Assembly (NCBI GenBank): GCA_030682505.1 | Contig: JAUXOH010000162.1 | Location: forward strand, 1-5,290 | DNA: 5,290 nucleotides | Source of the DNA: Candidatus Didemnitutus sp. | Lineage (GTDB): Bacteria > Verrucomicrobiota > Verrucomicrobiia > Opitutales > Opitutaceae | Direction of reading: 5' to 3' | Shown here: piece after piece, positions 1-5,290 of the stretch | How positions within the stretch are numbered: position 1 is the stretch's first letter | How the letters are laid out: each line of letters begins with the position of its first letter | Position numbers and translations under genes: made by a program | The notes under the pieces: generated by a model | Databases searched by the model: none | What the model was told of the DNA's origin: nothing | What the model saw: only the letters and a program-made list of their open reading frames with translations

Positions 1-1187
1 CGGCCCCAGCCGCCATCCGTCAGTTCCGCGTTGAGGAAGAGCCGGGCAAGCCGGCCGTTGCCGTCGTTGAACGGGTGGACCTCCGCCACGACAAACATGA
101 AGTAGGCGCCGCGAGCGATCGGCTGGGCAAGGTGCTGGCCGACAGCAAAGGCCTGGCGCAGGGTGCCGCGCACCAGCTCCGGGGGGACAAACTCGCGAGT
201 GCCGACGCGATTGGCGGTTTCCTTGAAACGCCCGGGACCAATATCGAGGCGATCGTGCATCAGGCGGGCGTGCCGCACTTCCAGCAGCCGGAGGAAGTCC
301 GCCGCGTCCCGCGGGACTTCGCGGCGGTTGTGCTCGTCGGTGGAGAGATGGAACGTGGAGAGAATGTCGTGCGCGTCCTTCGGGCGCGCTGCGGGCAGCT
401 TCCGGTCGAAGACGATCTCGCGCGCCTCCTGGATGGTGAAGACCGTCCCCTCGATGTAGTTCGAGAAATAGGCTTCCCAGAAAGCATGGAGCCGCCGCTC
501 CGCGGGCGGGCGCTCCGCCAGGACCGGGAAGGACTCGGTGGCAAGGCGTGTCGCCAAACCGGTAAACAGGCCGAGACGGTCGGGATCGTAGGGTTCGCGC
601 CGGGCTCGGGCTCGCGCGAGCGGGGACTTCACCCCGGACTCATCGCCATCGAGCAGAGCCGTGATGATACGACGGGCGCGGGCAGCCTCATCCTCGAGGT
701 GAAGTCTCGGGGCGATTGCTTCAGCGGCGGCCAACAGACGGCGCAGCTCATCCGGACCGTGAATCCGGCACAGCCGGTCAAGCCATGCTTCGACGGCCTC
801 GCGGTCAAGGGTCTTGCGCTCGGCGGCTTTCCGCGAGCGGCTGTCTGTGAGGTTCTCCAGAAGCGCGCGCGGACGCGACGCCATGGAGAGGTCGGTGCCG
901 AGTTGGGTATCGCCCTCTTGAGCCGGTTGGCCAGCCCAGACGCGCAGGCTGATGCCTGGAAGTTCATGAGTGTGCGACCGACGGCCGTAGGTGATGTGAT
1001 AGAGGCCAGCCGGCGAAGGTTTCGCCTCGATGGCTGTTCGGTAACCGATGACGGCACCGGGATAGAAGTGGCGAATAACGGCAAGCAACTCGGCGCGGAT
1101 AATTTCCTCCGCCGAGCCATCCATGTCAGTGGTGTAGATGCGGGAAGCGAGCTTACGCACGGCCTTCTTCCTGATCTTGCCAGCCAA
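1..1187 (-). CDS. Fic-family protein with AbiEi-like N-terminal region, class II auto-inhibited, 3' end outside window
   Basis: Probable AMP-transferase that modifies a hydroxyl side chain of a target protein using ATP; target unknown, cytoplasmic (no signal or membrane segment seen). The open frame runs off position 1, giving 395 codons from the TTG at 1187. Residues about 1-113 look like the AbiEi antitoxin/regulator fold: a basic start leading to SRIYTTD, then PGAVIGYRTAIE (43-54), and ASRPRALLENL near 103-113. A mostly helical, Arg/Ala-rich linker follows. SNYIEG at 242-247 fits the (S/T)xxxE(G/N) inhibitory motif, with Glu246 expected to block ATP binding. GPGRFK is at 317-322. The catalytic motif HPFNDGNGRLAR (371-382) is complete with His371, so activity is expected. 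Start: TTG 1187 has AAGGAGG eight bases upstream; an in-frame ATG at 1232 would add 15 residues but lacks a visible ribosome site. Fic assignment is firm; the AbiEi-like call is from remembered family patterns. Confidence 0.9.
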   Translation of the reverse strand, partial: MAGKIRKKAVRKLASRIYTTDMDGSAEEIIRAELLAVIRHFYPGAVIGYRTAIEAKPSPAGLYHITYGRRSHTHELPGISLRVWAGQPAQEGDTQLGTDLSMASRPRALLENLTDSRSRKAAERKTLDREAVEAWLDRLCRIHGPDELRRLLAAAEAIAPRLHLEDEAARARRIITALLDGDESGVKSPLARARARREPYDPDRLGLFTGLATRLATESFPVLAERPPAERRLHAFWEAYFSNYIEGTVFTIQEAREIVFDRKLPAARPKDAHDILSTFHLSTDEHNRREVPRDAADFLRLLEVRHARLMHDRLDIGPGRFKETANRVGTREFVPPELVRGTLRQAFAVGQHLAQPIARGAYFMFVVAEVHPFNDGNGRLARLFLNAELTDGGWG

Positions 1188-1195
1188 GGAAATCG

Positions 1196-1202
1196 CCTCC
1201 TT
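1196..1202 (-). promoter_or_regulatory. Ribosome binding site deciding the Fic start
   Basis: On the minus strand AAGGAGG, a near-perfect Shine-Dalgarno sequence, lies 8 bases before the TTG at 1185-1187. The longer in-frame option, ATG at 1230-1232, is preceded by a pyrimidine-rich stretch (CTCCATCTTTTC) with no purine-rich site. The evidence therefore favours the TTG start, which gives MAGKIRKKAVRK as the N-terminus. Confidence 0.6.
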
Positions 1203-1400
1203 GGGGTCAGAGGATGTAAAGAGGAGGGCCATGAAAAGATGGAGTTAAGGAAGGCTCCACACCCAGATTTGCTGATAACGCGCAGTTAGTGAGGTAGAAA
1301 AGCTGGATTTCCGTAGTTAGCGAGCGAAATACCTGCCTGAATCTGATAGCAACAGCGTGGAGGTTTCGACTGATACCAATGATCTCTTGGTTTTGGATCT
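1203..1400. other. Leader region upstream of the Fic gene
   Basis: About 200 bases of lower GC content than the flanking genes, presumably holding the Fic promoter on the minus strand. I could not pick a convincing -35/-10 pair. The only internal structure noticed is a near-identical direct repeat, AGTTAGTGAG (1284-1293) and AGTTAGCGAG (1315-1324), starting 31 bases apart. No open frame with a ribosome site or recognisable product was seen. Confidence 0.4.
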
Positions 1401-1418
1401 TGTAGGGCTGCCGCTTGC
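1401..1418 (+). repeat. Outer inverted arm, left copy
   Basis: TGTAGGGCTGCCGCTTGC reads, on the opposite strand, as GCAAGCGGCAGCCCTACA. The right partner at 1675-1692 is GCAAGCGCCGGCCCTACA, differing at only two positions. The pairing is 256 bases apart and the two arms bound the whole element. Confidence 0.65.
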
Positions 1419-1435
1419 CCGTTCGACGGGCTCAG
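1418..1435 (+). repeat. Middle inverted arm, left copy, with local hairpin
   Basis: The core TTCGACGGGCTCAG (1422-1435) pairs imperfectly with 1627-1640. CCCGTTCGACGGG (1418-1430) also forms its own hairpin with a 5-base stem and TCG loop. The TTCGACxxGCTCAG pattern resembles a repeat phrase I recall as dispersed in many bacterial genomes. Confidence 0.5.
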
Positions 1436-1454
1436 CCGGGCTCATGCAGTTGAG

Positions 1455-1484
1455 AACCGCGAATCGACGCGAATGAACCCGAAT
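1455..1484 (+). repeat. Inner inverted arm, left copy, 10-base periodic
   Basis: Three decamers in a row follow the pattern CGCGAATxxA: CGCGAATCGA, CGCGAATGAA and CCCGAAT. The arm matches the reverse complement of 1571-1600 at 23 of 30 positions. Decamer-periodic ACGCGAAT or ACGCTAAT strings are, as I recall, dispersed in Verrucomicrobiota genomes. Confidence 0.6.
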
Positions 1485-1570
1485 TCAGAGGAAAGATCGA
1501 AGAGCCCATGATGCCATTGATCAGCACTGTTTGGTGCGGGCATGAGATGGATCGGACTACTGCTCTCCTC

Positions 1571-1600
1571 ATTGGCGTCGATTAGCGTCCATTAGCGGTT
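1571..1600 (-). repeat. Inner inverted arm, right copy, 10-base periodic
   Basis: On the minus strand it begins AACCGCTAATGGACGCTAAT and continues CGACGCCAAT. The same decamer pattern as the left arm is used, but with CTAAT where the left has CGAAT, so the two copies belong to related sequence variants and are not recent identical duplicates. Confidence 0.6.
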
Positions 1601-1623
1601 GAACTGAATTGTTCCGGCTCAGG

Positions 1624-1644
1624 GCCCCGAGCTTGTCGAGGGGC
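1624..1644 (-). repeat. Middle inverted arm, right copy, REP-like hairpin
   Basis: On the plus strand GCCCC (1624-1628) and GGGGC (1640-1644) flank a GAGCTTGTCGA core, giving an imperfect hairpin. The core at 1627-1640 matches the left arm 1422-1435 at 10 of 14 positions when inverted. It resembles the common CTGAGCTTGTCGAAG-type intergenic repeat, though that link is from memory. Confidence 0.5.
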
Positions 1645-1670
1645 GGCATATCGGTTCGAGCGGAATGGCA

Positions 1671-1684
1671 CGGCGCAAGCGCCG
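1671..1684. repeat. Palindromic hairpin CGGCGC-AA-GCGCCG
   Basis: A perfect 6-base stem around AA (in RNA more likely a 5-base or shorter stem with a CAAG-type loop). It lies at the right edge of the nested element. There is no following T-run on either strand, so it is not called a terminator. Confidence 0.5.
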
Positions 1685-1692
1685 GCCCTACA
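1675..1692 (-). repeat. Outer inverted arm, right copy
   Basis: Partner of 1401-1418 (16 of 18 matching in inverted orientation). Its left half overlaps the local hairpin at 1671-1684, so this arm can pair either with its neighbour or with the distant left arm. Confidence 0.65.
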
Positions 1693-1800
1693 GTCCGGAA
1701 TCCACGGGCGATTGGTGTAACGCGGCCGCGTTTTGGAGTGCGCCTGTCCTCTGGCGCTTTGCCGTCGTGCGGCGCAAGGCAACCGACGCACCCCCCACCC
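1693..1800. other. Spacer just downstream of the response regulator
   Basis: This holds the 3' untranslated side of the two-gene transcript (minus strand). It contains the 14-base palindrome at 1719-1732 and a hairpin GCGCC (1740-1744) / GGCGC (1753-1757) with an 8-base loop. A weak TTGCC/GGCAA pair spans about 1759-1782. None is followed by a T-run on the minus strand, so no classical terminator is called. A C-rich run at 1790-1801 directly follows the stop codon in minus-strand terms as a G-run. Confidence 0.4.
1719..1732. repeat. Perfect 14-base palindrome AACGCGGCCGCGTT
   Basis: Every base is symmetric about the centre of the GGCC. On the plus strand two more T residues follow, but this is too little for an intrinsic terminator, and no plus-strand gene lies upstream. 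It could be a dimeric protein-binding site or part of a dispersed repeat. Confidence 0.45.
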
Positions 1801-2436
1801 CTACTCCACCAATCCGTGCTTCAGCGCATAACGGGCGATATCGACGTCGCCCTGGAGCTTCAGCTTCTCCAACAGCCGTGCGCGGTAGGTGAACACCGTT
1901 TTTTCACTCAGCGACAACTCGCCCGCGATCTCCTTCACGCTCCGCCCCGTGGCGAGCCGCTTCATCACCTCAAACTCGCGATCGGAGAGTTTCTCGTGCG
2001 GCTGCCCGGCCCCGCCCGTGCTCAATTCGGCGGCGAGCTGGTCGGCGAGCGCGGCACTGACGTAGCGTCCGCCGGCGAGCACCTTGTCCACCGCGGCGGC
2101 CAGTTCGTGGCCAACCGACTGCTTGGTCAGGAAGCCCGATGCCCCGGCCTTGAGCACCCGGGTCGCGTATTCGGACTCGCGGGCCATGCTCAGCACGAGC
2201 ACCGGCAGCCTGGGCTGCGCCTTCTTCACGTCGACCAGCACGTCGAGCCCGCCCCGGCCGGGCATGTTGATGTCGAGCAGGAGAAGATCCCAATTGCCTC
2301 CGAGCGCGAGCGCCAGCGCTTCGCCGCCATCGCCCGCCTCGCCGAACTCGACTTCGCCGAACTGCTCCGTGAGCAGATCCTTGATTCCTCGGCGGACCAC
2401 TTCGTGATCGTCTGCGATGAGAACTTTCATCGTCAT
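1801..2436 (-). CDS. NarL/LuxR-family response regulator (BvgA/EvgA-like)
   Basis: A DNA-binding response regulator of 211 residues, the usual size for the family, expected to be phosphorylated by the adjacent kinase and then to bind promoters. Receiver domain, residues 3-122: acidic pair Asp9/Asp10 followed by His-Glu, phosphoacceptor Asp55 in LLLLDINMPG, Ser83 as the switch hydroxyl, and Lys105 in GFLTKQS. LuxR-type helix-turn-helix, about 148-210: LSDREFEVMKRLATGRSVKE then EIAGELSLSEKTV and FTYRARLLEKL. The TYRARLLEKL recognition helix is close to BvgA/EvgA (TYKTRLLQKL as recalled) and differs from the TVxxH form of most NarL proteins. All key residues are present. It is co-transcribed with the kinase (ATGA overlap). 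A second ATG at 2430, giving MKVLIADDHE, may be the true start. Confidence 0.95.
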   Translation of the reverse strand: MTMKVLIADDHEVVRRGIKDLLTEQFGEVEFGEAGDGGEALALALGGNWDLLLLDINMPGRGGLDVLVDVKKAQPRLPVLVLSMARESEYATRVLKAGASGFLTKQSVGHELAAAVDKVLAGGRYVSAALADQLAAELSTGGAGQPHEKLSDREFEVMKRLATGRSVKEIAGELSLSEKTVFTYRARLLEKLKLQGDVDIARYALKHGLVE

Positions 2437-5228
2437 GCGCCTTCCGGTTTCGAATCTCCGGCCGGGATTGTCAACGTCACCACGGTCCCCAGCCCGGCCC
2501 GGCCGCTAATCTCCACGCGGCCTCCCATGATTCTGGCTCGCTCGCTCATGCTGAGCAGCCCGAGGGAGTGCTCACTTTCGAGCGCATCGCTGTCGATGCC
2601 GCGGCCGTCGTCCTGCACAGCGAGCACCAGTTCACCGTCGCGCCCGGACAACCGAATTTCGACCCGGGTGGCCCCTGCATGGCGTGCCACGTTGGTGAGG
2701 ATTTCCTGCAGCACCCGAAAGACGCCCGTCGCCCGTTCCGACCCGATCTCAAGCGATTCCGGCGCTTCGATCACTTCGCAGGCGGTGCCGTGGCGTTCCG
2801 CGAACCGGCGCGCCTCAAAGCGCACCGCGGCCGGCAGCCCGATGTTGTCGAGGATGCTGGGCCGCAGATCGGACGAGATTTGCTGAACGGTATCGATCAG
2901 CTCGTCGGCCAGCGCCGCGGCGGAGATCGCCTTGCCCGCGAGCAAGCCGCTCAGCGCGGCATCGGCCACCTTTGCCGCGTGCCGCTCCATCGAATTCAGG
3001 TCCATCTTCAATCCCGTGAGCAACTGGCCGAGCACGTCGTGGATCTCGCGGGCGATGCGCGTGCGCTCGGCCTCCCGGATGGACTGCAGGCGTGCGGCGA
3101 GGGCACGCAACTGTTCGCGTGACTCCGCCAGCTTCTGCTCCGCCTGCTTGCGCTCGGTAATATCGCGCGCCATGCCGCGCACGATGGGAACCGACAGGCC
3201 TTCGCGGCGCAGGCTGTTGGCATACTCCCACGTCCGCCGTTCGCCGCTTCGTGTTCTTACCACAAGCTCCCCGACGGCAAAGCCATCGCGGCGAACCCGC
3301 CGAAGATACTCTCCGAAAAACCTCCTCACGCCCGGCGCAAGAAGGTCGCGCAGATTCATGGTGCCGATCTCCTCCACGGAGTAGCCCAGCACGCGGGCAG
3401 CGGTCAGATTCACGGACAGGAGTTTCCCCTGCAAATCATGGGTGCAGATCAGGTCCTGGCTGTGCTCGACCAAATCCCGATAACGGTCCTCGCTCGCGCG
3501 CAGCGCCGCCTCGGCCCGCACCCGGTCGGTGATGTCGCGGATGTTGCATTGGATCACCTTCTGGCTGTTCACCTGATAGACGTTGCTGACAAACTCCGCT
3601 TCGATCCGCCGCCCGTCGCTGGTTTCCAGCGGCAGGTTTTCGTAGCGGATGTATTCCTGCTGCTGCAACTCGACGAAGTTGGCCTCGTTGGCGACGATGT
3701 CCCTGAGGAACCCCAGTTCCCAGACCTTCTTGCCGAGGAATGCCTCGTGCGAATAACCCAGCAACTGGACCAGGAACGGGTTCACATCCACGACCATGCC
3801 CGTGGCGGCATCGAGAATCAAAATGCCGTCCTTGGCCGACTCGAAGAGCCGGCGATAGCGGAGTTCCGAAGCGGCCAATTGTTCCTCGGCCTGCTTGCGC
3901 GCGGTAATGTCCATCAGGCAGCCGCGGACGACCTCGCCCCGCCCTTCCCCGGTGCGCTCCACCACCTGTCCGACCACCGCCAGCCAATGGACCGATTGAT
4001 CGGGATAAACCACCCGAAAATCGAACGTGTAATTGTCCGGCCCTCCCGGGGTCACAGCCTTTTGAATCTTCTCGGACGAGGGTGCCCGGTCATCCGGATG
4101 GGTGGCCTTCAGGAAGGTCTCCATCTCCCATGGCGTTTGCCAAGGCAGCCCGTAGAGCCGGTCATGATTTGGCGAACGCTCCATGGTGTTGGAGGCAAAC
4201 CGGTATTCCCACACGGCCACGTGCGCCAGTTCCGTGGACAGGCGCAGCCGCTCCTCGCTCGCGCGCAAGGCTTCGGTCCCCTCCGCGATGCGACGGCGCA
4301 GGCGCCGTTGTCGCACCAGCGCCCAGATCATCACCAACAGCGCGAGCGCCAGACCCGCCGCGATGACCACCGCGATATCGAACGCAGAAAATTTCGTCTG
4401 GTCCACATGCCCGAACCAGCGCCGGTAGATCCGGTCGAACTCTCCGGTGCGCTTCATCACCGCGAGCCCCTCGTTCACTTTCGCGAGAAGTTTCGTGTCG
4501 CCTTTGCGAACCGCGAAACAGTAGTCCACATCGTAACCGGGCACGGGCGGACCCTGCGGCGCCACGTTGCGAAGCTGCAACCGGTGGATGCTCGCCAGTC
4601 CTGTCAGCCGCGCGACCAGTGTGGCATCCGCCTCGCCGGCGTCAACCCGGCGCAGCGCATCCTCCACCGAGTCGGCGATCACGATCGAGTCGGCCAGCCC
4701 CTCCGTGCGCAGCAAGCGCTCGCCCAGGCTCCCCGTATGCACGGCCACCCGCCGGCCGCGCAGATCGGCGAGCGTCGTGATCTCCGGCAACCCGCGCCGC
4801 ACAAAGAGCGAGCCGGCCATCTCCAGATAGGGCACCGAAAAGTCCGCGTGATCCTCGCGAGCGGACGACCTCGCGTAGGACTGGAGGAGGTCGAGGCGCC
4901 CCTCGACGAACGCCTGGTTGATCTCGCGGGTCGGCCCGGTGACTCGCTCGACCGTCAGCCCCATCGCCCGCTCGATGCCGGCCAGCAGATCCACGGTGAA
5001 ACCCTCGATCTCGCCCTCGCTCGAGAAGTGGGAGAACGGAGTGTTGTCCACCAGCACACCGACCCGGATCACGCGCTCTGCGGCGGCTTCTCGCGGATTA
5101 TTTTTCTCCGCCGCCGCCGTCGCATCCGACGCAAACAGCAATCCGGCCGCCGCGACGCAAGCGCGCAGGAACCGCCGCGCGGCGTTGGACCTCCGCCTTC
5201 CGGCCGCTCCGCCTCCGCCCGCGCCCAT
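2433..5228 (-). CDS. Membrane sensor histidine kinase: solute-binding domain, three PAS domains, HisKA_3/HATPase
   Basis: Sensor kinase of 931 residues that should read a periplasmic ligand and phosphorylate the neighbouring regulator. Layout: export signal about 18-40 (Arg-rich start, hydrophobic core, ATAAA before Glu41); family 3 solute-binding domain about 53-273, with conserved Arg124 in SSARED before FSVPY and the typical end YRRWFG; membrane helix about 283-305; PAS 1 about 325-445 (PAS_3-like), PAS 2 about 456-568, PAS 3 about 581-695, each ending in a DIT(A/D/E)R linker; coiled coil about 696-725; HisKA_3 with His730 in REIHDVLGQLL and SSDLRPSILDNIGL; HATPase with N box Asn846 (EILTNVARHA), DDGRGI (873-878), GLLSMSERA (890-898) and GLGT (912-915). 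No C-terminal receiver or Hpt domain. The ATG at 5228 is the only ATG/GTG/TTG start before the signal; no strong ribosome site. Confidence 0.95.
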   Translation of the reverse strand: MGAGGGGAAGRRRSNAARRFLRACVAAAGLLFASDATAAAEKNNPREAAAERVIRVGVLVDNTPFSHFSSEGEIEGFTVDLLAGIERAMGLTVERVTGPTREINQAFVEGRLDLLQSYARSSAREDHADFSVPYLEMAGSLFVRRGLPEITTLADLRGRRVAVHTGSLGERLLRTEGLADSIVIADSVEDALRRVDAGEADATLVARLTGLASIHRLQLRNVAPQGPPVPGYDVDYCFAVRKGDTKLLAKVNEGLAVMKRTGEFDRIYRRWFGHVDQTKFSAFDIAVVIAAGLALALLVMIWALVRQRRLRRRIAEGTEALRASEERLRLSTELAHVAVWEYRFASNTMERSPNHDRLYGLPWQTPWEMETFLKATHPDDRAPSSEKIQKAVTPGGPDNYTFDFRVVYPDQSVHWLAVVGQVVERTGEGRGEVVRGCLMDITARKQAEEQLAASELRYRRLFESAKDGILILDAATGMVVDVNPFLVQLLGYSHEAFLGKKVWELGFLRDIVANEANFVELQQQEYIRYENLPLETSDGRRIEAEFVSNVYQVNSQKVIQCNIRDITDRVRAEAALRASEDRYRDLVEHSQDLICTHDLQGKLLSVNLTAARVLGYSVEEIGTMNLRDLLAPGVRRFFGEYLRRVRRDGFAVGELVVRTRSGERRTWEYANSLRREGLSVPIVRGMARDITERKQAEQKLAESREQLRALAARLQSIREAERTRIAREIHDVLGQLLTGLKMDLNSMERHAAKVADAALSGLLAGKAISAAALADELIDTVQQISSDLRPSILDNIGLPAAVRFEARRFAERHGTACEVIEAPESLEIGSERATGVFRVLQEILTNVARHAGATRVEIRLSGRDGELVLAVQDDGRGIDSDALESEHSLGLLSMSERARIMGGRVEISGRAGLGTVVTLTIPAGDSKPEGA
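2440..2445 (-). promoter_or_regulatory. Ribosome binding site inside the kinase 3' end
   Basis: GGAAGG on the minus strand lies within the last codons of the kinase. It is 3 bases from the ATG at 2436, which is too close, but 9 bases from the ATG at 2430, which is a good spacing. This favours the response regulator starting at 2430, two codons shorter, although coupled re-initiation at the ATGA overlap would also allow 2436. Confidence 0.5.
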
Positions 5229-5246
5229 CCCGTTCCCGGCAACGGG
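5229..5246 (-). promoter_or_regulatory. Hairpin abutting the kinase start codon
   Basis: In the mRNA, CCCGTT (5246-5241) and AACGGG (5234-5229) can pair in a perfect 6-base stem closing a 6-base GCCGGG loop. The stem ends on the base directly before the ATG at 5228. The only purine-rich candidate ribosome site (GGGAACGGG) is inside this structure, so it may hold kinase translation low. The structure is read from sequence; the effect is inference. Confidence 0.4.
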
Positions 5247-5290
5247 GTCCGTATCCGGCTGGCGATTTCGCGCGCGCGCTTGATTCGCAA

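Larger units (their letters stand above)
1401..1692. repeat. Nested inverted-repeat intergenic element
   Basis: Three inverted pairs are nested concentrically. The outer pair is 1401-1418 with 1675-1692 (16 of 18 matching), the middle pair 1422-1435 with 1627-1640 (10 of 14), and the inner pair 1455-1484 with 1571-1600 (23 of 30). Spacing is unequal: 3 bases between outer and middle arms on the left but 34 on the right. The 86-base centre (1485-1570) has no credible gene. The order and nesting are seen directly; the reading as a dispersed REP- or MITE-like element carrying no transposase is inference. It sits between the response regulator and the Fic gene and could act as a transcript end or RNA-stabilising structure. 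Confidence 0.65.

Noticed and set aside
75..1289. 404-codon plus-strand open frame
   Set aside because: It lies antisense to the Fic gene, which has strong motifs (HPFNDGNGRLAR, SNYIEG). Its own product is low-complexity Arg/Gly/Ala-rich with no recognisable domain; a high-GC shadow.
1508..1585. 25-codon plus-strand frame in the centre of the nested repeat (MMPLISTVWCGHEMDR...)
   Set aside because: The nearest GAGG is about 16 bases from the ATG, too far, and the frame ends inside a repeat arm; no support as a real small protein.
1401..1692. CRISPR array or complete insertion sequence
   Set aside because: The repeats are inverted, imperfect and nested, not regularly spaced direct repeats, and there is no transposase frame between the arms.
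1740..1782. Intrinsic terminator after the response regulator
   Set aside because: Hairpins exist but none is followed by a T-run on the minus strand, so the transcript end cannot be placed from sequence.
1582..1791. 69-codon minus-strand open frame in the intergenic region
   Set aside because: It is made almost entirely of inverted-repeat and palindrome sequence, its product is Arg/Pro/Ala-rich without a domain, and it has no clear ribosome site.
1609..2886. 425-codon plus-strand open frame
   Set aside because: It spans the repeat region and runs antisense to the regulator and the kinase end; the product is His/Arg/Pro/Ser-rich with no domain, as expected of a mirror frame in GC-rich DNA.
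2568..3122. 184-codon plus-strand open frame
   Set aside because: Antisense to the HisKA_3/HATPase region of the kinase; no family resemblance or ribosome site.
3130..4260. Light-sensing (LOV) or haem-binding PAS domain in the kinase
   Set aside because: None of the three PAS domains shows the LOV cysteine motif (NCRFLQ type) or an evident FixL-type haem histidine context; the cofactor, if any, cannot be told.

Overview
The window is high-GC and all three recognisable genes lie on the minus strand. From right to left these are a membrane sensor histidine kinase (2433-5228), its response regulator (1801-2436, overlapping the kinase by 4 bases in an ATGA junction), and, after a 613-base gap, a Fic-family protein that runs off the left edge (start near 1187, or 1232 for the longest form). 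No tRNA, rRNA, CRISPR array, transposase or complete insertion sequence was seen.

The kinase is a textbook modular receptor. It has an N-terminal export signal, a periplasmic family 3 solute-binding (Venus-flytrap) domain, one membrane helix, three PAS domains, and a HisKA_3/HATPase core of the NarL type. Its partner has a receiver domain and a LuxR/NarL helix-turn-helix. Together they should convert a periplasmic small-molecule signal into transcriptional control. The input resembles BvgS/EvgS, and the regulator's DNA-binding helix resembles BvgA/EvgA, but the phosphotransfer core is the simple HisKA_3 type with no phosphorelay domains. The targets cannot be told from this window.

The gap from 1188 to 1800 contains the least ordinary DNA. 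Three pairs of imperfect inverted repeats are nested inside one another between 1401 and 1692, the innermost with a 10-base internal period. Two perfect or near-perfect 14-base palindromes lie at 1671-1684 and 1719-1732. This looks like a dispersed intergenic repeat element, not a gene.

The left end encodes a fusion of an AbiEi-like N-terminal region (inferred) and a Fic domain. The Fic catalytic motif is intact, and an upstream auto-inhibitory motif makes it a class II Fic protein, so it is probably an AMP-transferase held in check by its own helix. Its C-terminus lies outside the window.

Organism: the GC content, the style of the two-component pair and the repeat phrases (ACGCGAAT-type decamers, the GAGCTTGTCGA core) suggest a soil or freshwater Gram-negative bacterium, perhaps Verrucomicrobiota (Opitutaceae-like). 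This is a recollection-based guess and not a firm assignment.
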